15,582 nucleotides of DNA from Myxococcota bacterium (GCA_030066475.1 JASJBO010000182.1:1-15582), one strand, 5' to 3'; numbered from the stretch's first letter, positions 7,664-15,582 are shown. Notes: a model not told the origin generated them from the sequence alone. Numbers and translations: made by a program.

Positions 7664-10600
7664 TCAGCCGCCGTCCTTGAGCTTGAGCCGGAAGTCGTAG
7701 CTGCCGTAGTGGATGTAGTCGGCCCAGTCGACCTCGCGGATCGCTCGGACGGTGTCCCGGCCGGCCTGGACGGCCGCTCCGATCTCCTTGCCCTCCACGA
7801 GCTGGGTGTAGAAGGTCTTCGCGAACTGGGCGGCCGCCGCGTCGCCCACGGGCCAGTAGGTGCCCAGGTAGTTGGCCGCGCCGCCCCGCATGAAGCCCTC
7901 GGCGAGGCCGACGTTGCGGTCCATCCGGGCGGTCATGTCGAACTGCCTCTTCTTGCGGTCCTTCGCCGAGCGCACGCGGCCGGACTCGCAGGCGTTGAAG
8001 AAGAGCAGGGCGGGCAGGTTGGCGATCCCCGCCAGATGGGCGCCGCTCAGCACCTGCCCTCCGGTGCAGAGGATGCCGCTGCGCGAGCGCTTGGCCGGGT
8101 CGAAGAACGCGTGCCCCGCGTAGTGGATCACGTCGTAGCGCCCGCTCTGGAACTCCTCGAGCAGGCGCTCGCGGGTCGCCTCCCCCTCCCGCACCTCGGT
8201 CAGGCGGACGACGCTCTGGCCCTGGGGAAACACGGACTTGATCCGCTCCGCCTCCCACACGGCGCCGGGCAGGTCGCCCGTGGGGTTCACCACCATGAGC
8301 ACTTCCAGCGTCTCCTCCAGGCGCCGGCGCTCCAGCCACTTCGCCACCGACAGGCTCTCGGCGGCGTAGCGGCGGCTCAGCCCCTCGCTCGCGGCCGGCG
8401 CCCAGCCGTCGACGTGCAGGGTCTCCCAGGGGACCCGCGCGGTGGGCGCGTCGTGGACCACGACCAGGTGGTGCTGCTTCTGCTCGCCGATGTGCTGGAG
8501 GGCGCTCGTGATGGACTCGTCCAGGACCAGCTTTCCGAGTTCGGAGCCGAACTCCTCGAGCTCGTCGACGCCGAAGCCCGCGTCTCCGATCTCCTCCAGA
8601 TGTCGGTCGAGCTCGGTGAGCGACACGTCCTTGCGCTCGGTCAGGATCGCCGCCTTCGAGCCTGGGGTGAGGACCGACGCGCGGTAGACCGCCGTCCGGC
8701 CCGAGCGGGACTCCTCGTTGACGTAGAGGTAGGCGAGCCGTGCCTCCGACTCGAGCCGGGCACGCGCGCGCGTCGGCGCCACCAGGGTCGGGGGAGGCAG
8801 CTCGACCTGGTCGAAGAGCACCTCGACGTTGCCGAAGAGATCGGTGGTGGCCAGGCGCACCACCTCCTCCTTCATGCGGATGAAGCTCTCGGGGTCGCGC
8901 TCGCACAGGGTGATGCGGCGCAGACGGCGGTCGTGGTCGGCGTCCTGCATGCCCCGGATGTAGCCGGCGAGCTGGTGGTACACCGTGGCCTCGACGCTCG
9001 CGCCCGAGCCCGTGCCGATGAGGACGCTGGCGAACTCCTCGAGGTTGGTGCCGATGCAGGTCCTCACCACGTTCTCGGCCACGAACTCCTGGACCTCCGG
9101 GCCGAAGGAGGAGTAGTCCCCCAGGCCGGCGAAGAGCACGGACTCGGCGTAGATCAGGTGGCGCCCGGTGGGCAGCGGGAAGATCTCGCCCACCTCGCCG
9201 TTGAACATGCGCCGGGTCGTGAACTCCTTGACGGCGCCGTCGACGCGCGCGTCGATCGCCGCGGCCGCGCCCGCGGGCTCGACCTCCTGGAAGACGCCGA
9301 GCACCAGGGCGCGGGCGCGTACCTCCGTGATGTCGCCGCGGGCGAAGCAGATCACGATCGCGTGGCGGTCGGTGTGGTCCATGCGGACGCCGCGCAGGGG
9401 ATGCCCGTAGCCGGGGGCCGGCGGTCGCTGCACGCCGCCTTCGATGCGCGGAGGCCGCCTGGGTGCCTCGTCGCGCGAATCGGCGGAGACGAAGCCCTGC
9501 AGGATCGCTCGCCGCTCGCGGTTGCCGAGCTCGCCGGCCGAGCGCCCCTCGAAGGCCTCCACGCGCAGCTCGGCGTCGCGGACCGTGCGCCGAGCACGGG
9601 TGGGACGCCGCTCCCAGGAGGTCGGCAGGAGGTTCGTGTCGCCGGAGCGGAGGATCTGGATCACCGCTTCCCCGACCGTACGGTTGTTGGGGAGGCTCCC
9701 GTGGCCCTCCTCGACGTACCAGGTGCGGGTGTTCTCGAGCTCCGCGAAGTCCAGCGGGACGGTTCCGTCGCCGTTCTGGCTGAGCTCGTACTCGAACTCA
9801 CCGTCCGCCAGCGAGAGCCCGGTCGGCGTCTCCTGGTCGACCCCGGCGATCAGGTGGAAGCGCTCGTCCGCATCGGCGAGGCCCTCCTGCACGCGCTGGC
9901 AACCGCTCAGGATGCGCTGGAGCGGAACCGGCGCGTCGGTGGGCCACGTGCTCGCGTCGTAGAGGTCGACCCCGCTGAAGCGGCGCGGCGAGGGCAACAT
10001 CTGGTGGAGGCCCGGAAGGGTCTTGAAGACCTTCTCGGAGAGCTCCTCCGGGGAGTTCTTCAGGTCGATCTTCGACACCATGCGGACGGCGGAGTAGGTG
10101 GCGCGGATCGCCTGCACCGGCGCGAAGGACCCGTAGTTCGGGGTCCCGAGCATCACGAAGCGATCCACCCTGGGCAGGCCCCCCGCGAGGGCCGCGCGCG
10201 CTACGAGCCCGCCCATGCTGTGCGCCACGAGGTGCACCTTGCCAGCGCGCTCGTTCTCGACCCGCTTCGCGAGCTCGGCGCCCAGGCGATCGATGCTCTG
10301 ACGCCAGTCGAACGGGTGGAAGTCCGCGTCGAAGCCCGCGGCCTTGAGCCGCAGCTTGAGCTTGAGATAGGCGAAGAGGATCACGCCCAGTGCCTCGAGG
10401 GTCGGGGCTCCGGGCCTGAGGGCCAGCTTCTCGAGGCGTCCGCGCGCGATGTCGACGGGGTCGATCCAGATGACGTCGTCGAAGAAGAGCTTCCGCTCGC
10501 GGCCCAGCTTCGAGCCCATGATGCCGGGCAGGATCAGGACGCGCGGGCCGCCGCGGACCGTGCGACGGGCCGCCTGCCTGGCGAGCTCGGTCAGCTCGTC

Positions 10601-10861
10601 GTAGTTGGAGTCGCCGAAGTACTCCTCGAGCAGGCCGGCGTACTCCCCGGAGACGAGCAGCCGCTCGACGTCGGCGTCGCTGATCTGGTACCCGCTGTGT
10701 CGCTCTCCCCCGGCCGCGCGGGGGGGCGGTGCCTGAGTCTTCGCGGCCTGCTTCGTCGCGCGTCGCGCGCGCGACGTCTTCTTGCGAGAGGAAGAGGTGC
10801 TCTTCTTCACCGTGCGTGTTCGCTTCTTCGCGGCCGAGCTCTTCTTGCGTCGCGTCGCCAT
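7664..10861 (-). CDS. Lipase-like alpha/beta hydrolase fused to CHAT caspase-like protease
   Basis: A 1065-residue multidomain protein. Residues 1-45 are a Lys/Arg/Ser-rich tail resembling histone H1-like tails. Residues 105-405 are an LCAT/PGAP1-type alpha/beta hydrolase with the oxyanion stretch LPGIMGSKLG (111-120), nucleophile S215 in VAHSMGGL, D365 in NGDGTVPL and H387 in EEGHGSL. The full triad predicts lipase, phospholipase or acyltransferase activity. Residues about 495-690 may be a macro-like domain akin to the N-terminal domain of M17 aminopeptidases. Residues about 765-1045 are a CHAT protease with catalytic H917 (HYAGHAF) and C958 (FFNACES). No signal peptide or membrane helix is seen. 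The start at 10861-10859 has GAGGTG five bases before it. Its own promoter is likely (10901-10930). A self-cleaving, activated lipid-attacking effector is inference; other options are a housekeeping esterase under proteolytic control. Confidence 0.88.
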   Translation of the reverse strand: MATRRKKSSAAKKRTRTVKKSTSSSRKKTSRARRATKQAAKTQAPPPRAAGGERHSGYQISDADVERLLVSGEYAGLLEEYFGDSNYDELTELARQAARRTVRGGPRVLILPGIMGSKLGRERKLFFDDVIWIDPVDIARGRLEKLALRPGAPTLEALGVILFAYLKLKLRLKAAGFDADFHPFDWRQSIDRLGAELAKRVENERAGKVHLVAHSMGGLVARAALAGGLPRVDRFVMLGTPNYGSFAPVQAIRATYSAVRMVSKIDLKNSPEELSEKVFKTLPGLHQMLPSPRRFSGVDLYDASTWPTDAPVPLQRILSGCQRVQEGLADADERFHLIAGVDQETPTGLSLADGEFEYELSQNGDGTVPLDFAELENTRTWYVEEGHGSLPNNRTVGEAVIQILRSGDTNLLPTSWERRPTRARRTVRDAELRVEAFEGRSAGELGNRERRAILQGFVSADSRDEAPRRPPRIEGGVQRPPAPGYGHPLRGVRMDHTDRHAIVICFARGDITEVRARALVLGVFQEVEPAGAAAAIDARVDGAVKEFTTRRMFNGEVGEIFPLPTGRHLIYAESVLFAGLGDYSSFGPEVQEFVAENVVRTCIGTNLEEFASVLIGTGSGASVEATVYHQLAGYIRGMQDADHDRRLRRITLCERDPESFIRMKEEVVRLATTDLFGNVEVLFDQVELPPPTLVAPTRARARLESEARLAYLYVNEESRSGRTAVYRASVLTPGSKAAILTERKDVSLTELDRHLEEIGDAGFGVDELEEFGSELGKLVLDESITSALQHIGEQKQHHLVVVHDAPTARVPWETLHVDGWAPAASEGLSRRYAAESLSVAKWLERRRLEETLEVLMVVNPTGDLPGAVWEAERIKSVFPQGQSVVRLTEVREGEATRERLLEEFQSGRYDVIHYAGHAFFDPAKRSRSGILCTGGQVLSGAHLAGIANLPALLFFNACESGRVRSAKDRKKRQFDMTARMDRNVGLAEGFMRGGAANYLGTYWPVGDAAAAQFAKTFYTQLVEGKEIGAAVQAGRDTVRAIREVDWADYIHYGSYDFRLKLKDGG

Positions 10862-10873
10862 CACCACCTCACT

Positions 10874-10889
10874 CGTCTCGCGGGAGACG
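10874..10889 (-). promoter_or_regulatory. Hairpin in predicted leader of the CHAT-lipase gene
   Basis: CGTCTC/GAGACG is a perfect 6-bp inverted repeat with a 4-base loop. It lies directly before the ribosome site of the CHAT-lipase gene. If transcription begins near 10894 it would form at the very 5' end of the mRNA. It could act as an operator or as an RNA structure affecting stability or translation. Function is not shown. Confidence 0.35.
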
Positions 10890-10900
10890 TCGTCCGCTTC

Positions 10901-10930
10901 ACTATCGCCGCTGCGTGACGGACATGGCAA
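10901..10930 (-). promoter_or_regulatory. Putative sigma70-type promoter of the CHAT-lipase gene
   Basis: On the minus strand TTGCCA (10930-10925; five of six to TTGACA) and GATAGT (10906-10901; four of six to TATAAT) are 18 bases apart. This predicts a start near 10894 and a leader of about 33 bases. It lies in the 153-base gap after the aldo/keto reductase, in a locally less GC-rich stretch. Confidence 0.35.
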
Positions 10931-11014
10931 GGCAAGGGAACGGGCCTGCTCCGGCCAACGTAAGAACGAGGTCAAATGCACCCACGCATGGCGATCGACG
11001 CCCCCCCGTGCTGG

Positions 11015-11998
<984 letters not shown>

Positions 11999-12027
11999 GG
12001 CGCCGACGCTAGCAGCCCGTGGATGGC

Positions 12028-12306
12028 TCAGAGATCGGCGGCCCACTCGGCGGGGGTGCGGACCGACGGGTCGTGGCGGGCCACGGCGCGGAACAGCCGG
12101 CGCCACTCGCGCGGGCCCATCACGAGGCCGTGCTGGCGCAGGAAGTGCTCCAGATCGTGCTCGCAGAAGCGCAGCGCCTCCTCGCGGGCCAGCCACTCGG
12201 GGTCGAGCCCGAGCTCGCGCATGCGCAGCCACAGCGGATAGCGAGGCACCACCCGGCCCACCCGGACCGAGATCTCAGCGGCGAGGTGGTCGAAGCGTCG
12301 GCGCAT
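12028..12306 (-). CDS. Conserved-looking small protein of unknown function
   Basis: A 92-residue soluble protein with a strongly charged, mostly helical look. It has a central segment LGLDPEWLAREEALRFCEHD (33-52) followed by LEHFLRQHG. One cysteine, no signal peptide, no membrane helix. The start is well supported: GGAGG lies six bases before the ATG at 12306-12304. It sits between the MutS-like gene and the aldo/keto reductase on the same strand, 29 bases before the latter. I do not recognise a family. Amino-acid usage and the ribosome site argue that it is a real gene. Confidence 0.65.
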   Translation of the reverse strand: MRRRFDHLAAEISVRVGRVVPRYPLWLRMRELGLDPEWLAREEALRFCEHDLEHFLRQHGLVMGPREWRRLFRAVARHDPSVRTPAEWAADL

Positions 12307-12312
12307 GGCGAG

Positions 12313-12317
12313 CCTCC
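12313..12317 (-). promoter_or_regulatory. Ribosome-binding site of the 92-residue gene
   Basis: GGAGG within GGGGAGG on the minus strand, six bases before the ATG at 12306-12304. It is the main support for the start of this small gene. Confidence 0.6.
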
Positions 12318-12382
12318 CCAGAGGAGGTGGGCGGCGCGTCGGGCGCGTGGCAGCCAGGGCTGTCGGAGGGGGTGGATCCCGG

Positions 12383-12398
12383 AGTCAATTGAATGACT
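12383..12398. other. AT-rich inverted repeat in the gap before the small gene
   Basis: AGTCA (12383-12387), loop ATTGAA, TGACT (12394-12398) is a 5-bp inverted repeat in the 117 bases between the MutS-like stop and the small gene. On the minus strand it also contains TTGACT, a possible -35 element, but no good -10 follows at the right spacing. It could be an operator, a weak terminator or chance. Confidence 0.25.
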
Positions 12399-12423
12399 TG
12401 CGTCCCCAGAGTGCAGGTCGATC

Positions 12424-14211
12424 CTAGATCTCGAGCCCGACGCTCCGCATCAGCTCGAGCGCGTTGCTCTTGGTGACGACCCCGTCCTGCATGCGGTAGT
12501 CGAACTGGATCTGGCCGTCCTCCAGGTGGTCCTGGAAGTGGACGTTGCGCGCCTGGGGGGCGAGCGCCTCGGCGACGCGCGTGAGCGCCAGGTCGTGGGT
12601 CGTCACCAGGCCGATCGCGCCGCGGGCGAGCAGGCCGCGCACCACGGCCTCGGCGCCGATGCGGCGGTCGTGCGAGTTGGTGCCGTGCAGGATCTCGTCG
12701 AGCAGGAACAGCACCGGCAGCGGGCCGTCGCACAGCTCGACGATCTGGCGCAGCCGGGTGATCTCGGCGTAGAAGCGCGAGGCGCCCTCCTGGAGCGAGT
12801 CGACGATGCGGATCGAGGCGCCGACCGCGACCGGCGCGATCCGCAGCGCCCGGGCGCGCACCGGCGCGCCGGCGAGCGCCAGCACGGCGTTCACGCCGAC
12901 CGCGCGCATCAGCGTGCTCTTGCCCGACATGTTCGAGCCGCTCACGAGCAGGAGCTGCTGCTCGGGGTCGAGGCGGACGTCGTTGCGCACGCAGGTCGGC
13001 TCGGCCAGCAGCGGGTGGCCCAGGGCGCGCGCCTCGAAGACCGGCCCCGCCTCGACGATCTCGGGGTCCACGTCGTCGGGGTGCTCGAAGGCATGCGTGG
13101 CGAACGAGGTCAGGGCCTCCAGCTCCGCCACCACCGCCACCCAGTCGGCGAGCGCAGCGCCGAAGCGGGCGCGCCAGGCGTCGATCGCATAGGCGATCTG
13201 GGTCGTGAAGAGCAGCAGCGCCCCGATCGGCGCGAAGAGCTGGTTGCGGCGGGCGTCGAGCAGGTCGCACAGCCGGCGCAGCCGCGCGATCCGGCGCGAG
13301 GGTGGCAGTCCGGCGGTCGCGAGCTTCTCGCGCAGGGCCGCCAGCGCGGGGGCGGTGAAGCGCTCGGCCTCGAGCAGCGCGAGCAGCTCCCCCAGCACCT
13401 CCAGCCGGCGCAGCGGCGCGTCGAGGTCGCGCAGGGTGCGCTGCACGCGCCCGCGCTGGGTCGCCGCGAAGCCCGACTGGACGGCCAGGGCCGCGAGCAG
13501 CGGGATGATCGGCGCGCCGAGGAACAGCGCCGTCAGCGCTGCGCTGCTGGCGGCGGCGAGCGCACCCGCTGCAACGCGCAGGCCCGCCGCGGGCGCCGCG
13601 GGCGCCGCGGCGCCCCAGCGTACCAGCGCCTCCTCCTGGAGATCGGCTGCGACCTCCTCGCCCACCAGCGACAGCGCCTCGCGCAGGTCGTGCCGTCCGG
13701 CCAGCTCGCGCACGGCGGGCTGGCGAGCGCGGGCCGTCGCCGGCGCGGCAGGCGCCCGCAGCCAGTCGGCCAGCCGGTCCTCGCCGGCCCGGGTGCGCGC
13801 GCGACACAGCAGCTGGAACAGCGAGCCCTTGCCGAACAGGTCGAGGTCTTGAGCGTAAGGGTGCGCCGAATCGACGAATTCCTCCCCTGAGGCGCCGCGA
13901 TCGGCGAGCTCGTGGGCGAGTCGGCCGAGCCCCGCCTCGTAGTAGGCGACGGCCCGCTCGTCGCGCGCCTGGCGGCGCAGCGCGCGGTCGTGCGCCACCA
14001 CCAGGGCGGCGAAGGCCAGCGCCGGTGGGGCGAGCCAGAGGCCCTCGAGCAGGCGACTGCCGAACACGAGCCACGCGATCACGGCGCCGGCCAGGAATAC
14101 CACGAGCCGCGCGTTGGAGAGCAGGCGGGCGCGCGCGCCCGAGGCCGTCGCGCTCGCGCGCCGGTCGCGCAGACGCGTCTGATACTCGCTCTCGACCGCC
14201 TGCGCCGACAC
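12424..14211 (-). CDS. Membrane-anchored MutS-like ATPase
   Basis: A 595-residue MutS-superfamily protein. The C-terminal ATPase domain is clear: Walker A GSNMSGKST (425-433), the SLQEGASRFYAEI segment (472-484), Walker B LFLLDEILHGTNS (501-513) and the TTHD switch (537-540). The middle (about 130-400) resembles the MutS helical lever/core region. The N-terminal mismatch-recognition domain with its Phe-x-Glu is absent. In its place are two predicted membrane helices at about 36-50 and 55-73; further hydrophobic stretches lie at about 213-249 and 326-342. Canonical MutS is about 850 residues and soluble. This layout fits the poorly characterised membrane MutS-related group and not mismatch repair. 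The GTG start at 14211-14209 is chosen because a GGGGGA lies five bases upstream; upstream sequence in frame looks non-coding and overlaps the divergent gene. Confidence 0.85.
   Translation of the reverse strand: MSAQAVESEYQTRLRDRRASATASGARARLLSNARLVVFLAGAVIAWLVFGSRLLEGLWLAPPALAFAALVVAHDRALRRQARDERAVAYYEAGLGRLAHELADRGASGEEFVDSAHPYAQDLDLFGKGSLFQLLCRARTRAGEDRLADWLRAPAAPATARARQPAVRELAGRHDLREALSLVGEEVAADLQEEALVRWGAAAPAAPAAGLRVAAGALAAASSAALTALFLGAPIIPLLAALAVQSGFAATQRGRVQRTLRDLDAPLRRLEVLGELLALLEAERFTAPALAALREKLATAGLPPSRRIARLRRLCDLLDARRNQLFAPIGALLLFTTQIAYAIDAWRARFGAALADWVAVVAELEALTSFATHAFEHPDDVDPEIVEAGPVFEARALGHPLLAEPTCVRNDVRLDPEQQLLLVSGSNMSGKSTLMRAVGVNAVLALAGAPVRARALRIAPVAVGASIRIVDSLQEGASRFYAEITRLRQIVELCDGPLPVLFLLDEILHGTNSHDRRIGAEAVVRGLLARGAIGLVTTHDLALTRVAEALAPQARNVHFQDHLEDGQIQFDYRMQDGVVTKSNALELMRSVGLEI
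13585..13615 (-). repeat. Short tandem repeat coding for Ala/Pro
   Basis: The 9-base unit GGCGCCGCG occurs twice in a row (13592-13609) with partial copies at each side. In the MutS-like protein it codes an Ala/Pro-rich linker at about 200-210, just before a hydrophobic segment. Such repeats can change length by slippage without breaking the frame. Confidence 0.5.
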
Positions 14212-14376
14212 CCTGTTCCCCCGGCTGCGGGCCGGCAGGATTCGGGAGGCCGGAGCGAGCGTCAAGCGTCCTCGGGGCGCCGGGAGGCGCGCGGCGCCCG
14301 AGCGCGCGGCCCTCCGCCCCGGGCTCGGGGCCTCCTGGAGGACGTCGGGGCGGGGGAGCTTGAGCCGCGACGAGCG

Positions 14377-14394
14377 CGTTCCGATGAGGGAACG
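14377..14394 (+). promoter_or_regulatory. Inverted repeat upstream of the secreted-protein gene
   Basis: CGTTCC (14377-14382), loop GATGAG, GGAACG (14389-14394) is a perfect 6-bp inverted repeat ending 13 bases before the ATG at 14408. It lies in the 196-base divergent gap with the MutS-like gene, and could be an operator or leader hairpin. The rest of the gap shows no clear promoter. Confidence 0.3.
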
Positions 14395-14407
14395 GAAAGG
14401 GGAGGGC

Positions 14408-15582
14408 ATGGCGCGAGGCGTGGTCGTTGCGCTGACGGCGCTGCTGGCGCTCTCGGCGACCGCCGCCGAGGAGGGCGTCTGGGTCGCGCTGGACGCCGGG
14501 CGTCCCGCTGCGCTGGGTGCTGCGTGGGACGCACGCCATGCGCGCGCCCTGGGTGGCGGCGATACCTGCATCCGCGCCGTGGCGCCCGAGCGCACGCCGC
14601 TCGAGCGCGCCCACTACGAGCTGGTGGTGCTGAGTCGTGCGGGCGGGCGGCTGCTGCTGGGCGTGCACGCCGCCGTGACGCTCGAGCGCGAGGCGTTGCC
14701 CGACGTGCGGCTCAGCGACGCCGCCCACCGCCTCGCCTACGCCGATGCCGCGGCGTTCCGCGCGCTGTGCGGCGACGCCTTCCTGGCGGCGCGCGCGTGG
14801 GGGGCGCAGCTCCTCGTCGAGCTCGAGGTCGATCCCGACGACGCGCGGCGCACGGCCGCGTGGCTCGAGACGAGTCGCGCGTACGGGGTACGCGGGGATC
14901 CGGAGCAGCTGGTCGAGACGATCGACTGGCTGTTCCGCCGCTATCGCGTGAGTGCGCGCGAGCTGCCGGCCGGCAGCCGCGCCCGTGCCTTGGCGATCGA
15001 GCCCACCGTGCTGATCGAGCGGCTGAAGGGCTTCCGCGCCGCGGTCACGGCGGCGAGCGCCGTGCCGTTCCTGGGCCGAACGGCGCCGTGGTCGAGCGAG
15101 CTGCGCGCCGGCGCGGCCGCGAGCATCGAGGTCGACGAGCCGGGCGGACTGGCCACCGCGGCGTTCGCCTCGCTCTCCCGAACCGGCTCGCGCCGCGCGA
15201 GCGCCGCGCTCGCCGCGCCGCGCGTCGCGGCTCCGCCGCCGGTCGTGCGGATCTCCCGGGCCTGGTCGCTCGAGTCGGCCGGCGGCGTGGTCTACGCGAC
15301 CCGCGAGCCGCCGCCGGGCGGCGTGTTCAGCGAGCGCGCGGGACTGCGTCACTACTGGGAGCCGGGCGCCGCCGCCGCCACGCCGGCGCTGCGCGCGCGA
15401 CTGGGCGATGCCGCTTCGGCGGAGCCCGACGCGCACGTCGACGTGCGCTGCGTGCGCATCGGCACGATCTGGGTCCACGTGACGCCCGCGCGCCCGCGCG
15501 CAGGGGTGTTCGCGGCGCGTACCGCCGACGGCTGGGCGTGGATCGCCGGCGTCGCCACGCCGACCCGCGCCGAGCGCGCCGC
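14408..15582 (+). CDS. Secreted protein, 3' end beyond the window (possibly MACPF-like)
   Basis: An open frame of 391 codons runs from the ATG at 14408 to the right edge with no stop, so it is 3'-truncated by the window. The first 20 residues are a classical signal peptide: MARG, a hydrophobic core VVVALTALLALSATAA, then EEG, with likely cleavage after ATAA. The mature part is therefore exported. The segment FRALCGDAFLAARAWGAQL (117-135) follows a helical stretch and recalls the Phe-x3-CGDxF...Gly pattern in bacterial MAC/perforin-like proteins, but this is a faint resemblance. The rest is Ala/Arg-rich with no named motif. A GGGGAGG lies just before the ATG, close for a ribosome site. Codon use is high-GC throughout, with G or C in most third positions, supporting real coding. 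Confidence 0.65.
   Translation, partial: MARGVVVALTALLALSATAAEEGVWVALDAGRPAALGAAWDARHARALGGGDTCIRAVAPERTPLERAHYELVVLSRAGGRLLLGVHAAVTLEREALPDVRLSDAAHRLAYADAAAFRALCGDAFLAARAWGAQLLVELEVDPDDARRTAAWLETSRAYGVRGDPEQLVETIDWLFRRYRVSARELPAGSRARALAIEPTVLIERLKGFRAAVTAASAVPFLGRTAPWSSELRAGAAASIEVDEPGGLATAAFASLSRTGSRRASAALAAPRVAAPPPVVRISRAWSLESAGGVVYATREPPPGGVFSERAGLRHYWEPGAAAATPALRARLGDAASAEPDAHVDVRCVRIGTIWVHVTPARPRAGVFAARTADGWAWIAGVATPTRAERA

Noticed and set aside
7605..8906. A 433-codon minus-strand frame overlapping the CHAT domain, as evidence of a frameshift
   Set aside because: It is the neighbouring frame of the same strand with only scattered similarity by base composition. The main frame carries both catalytic residues and a natural end.
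7709..10918. A 1069-codon open frame on the plus strand antisense to the CHAT-lipase gene
   Set aside because: Its translation is rich in His, Val, Asp and Arg with no motifs, and it mirrors the real gene, whose catalytic motifs are unmistakable. High GC makes stop codons rare in shadow frames.
12424..14211. Canonical DNA mismatch repair MutS
   Set aside because: The mismatch-recognition domain is missing and the N terminus carries membrane helices. Only the ATPase and core are shared.
12275..15478. A 1067-codon minus-strand open frame across the MutS-like gene and the secreted-protein gene
   Set aside because: It is Arg/Ala/Gly-rich low-complexity sequence lying antisense to one coherent gene and out of frame with another.

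Overview
This is a 15.6 kb window of very GC-rich bacterial chromosome. It has tightly packed protein genes, GTG starts and 4-base overlaps. I see no tRNA, rRNA, CRISPR array, insertion sequence or integrase. Base composition and gene families (GlpD, an alkyl-DHAP-synthase-like flavoprotein, an ABC1 kinase, a membrane MutS-like ATPase, a large CHAT protein) suit a high-GC deltaproteobacterial-type lineage such as Myxococcota or Binatota. That placement is an inference and no marker gene proves it.

Layout, left to right. (1) 74-976, minus: an MBL-fold hydrolase with a LACTB2-like winged-helix tail. (2) 1117-1305, plus: a 62-residue CxxC...CxxC zinc-ribbon-like protein whose 3' end overlaps the next gene's 3' end. 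(3) 5794 down to 1300, minus: a three-gene operon with two 4-base stop/start overlaps, glpD -> alkylglycerone-phosphate-synthase-like FAD enzyme -> FGGY sugar/polyol kinase. Its theme is glycerol 3-phosphate/DHAP and possibly ether lipid chemistry. The kinase lacks two of the residues that define a glycerol site. (4) 5914-7599, plus: an ABC1/UbiB-family atypical kinase, divergent from glpD. (5) 7664-10861, minus: a 1065-residue multidomain protein with a lysine-rich tail, an LCAT-like alpha/beta hydrolase with a complete Ser-Asp-His triad, a macro/M17-N-like domain, and a CHAT caspase-like protease with an intact His-Cys dyad. (6) 11015-11998, minus: an aldo/keto reductase. (7) 12028-12306, minus: a 92-residue protein of unknown function. 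(8) 12424-14211, minus: a membrane-anchored MutS-like ATPase without a mismatch-recognition domain. (9) From 14408, plus, running off the right edge: a secreted protein with a clear signal peptide and a weak resemblance to MACPF proteins.

The most unusual item is the CHAT-lipase fusion. A caspase-like protease and a lipid-hydrolase domain sit in one chain with a basic tail, and the gene looks less GC-rich than its surroundings. It also has a plausible promoter of its own and a hairpin in the predicted leader. The architecture fits a self-activated membrane-damaging effector (defence or cell-death type), but nothing here shows a sensor partner and the function is inference. The other genes look like ordinary lipid, redox and membrane housekeeping.
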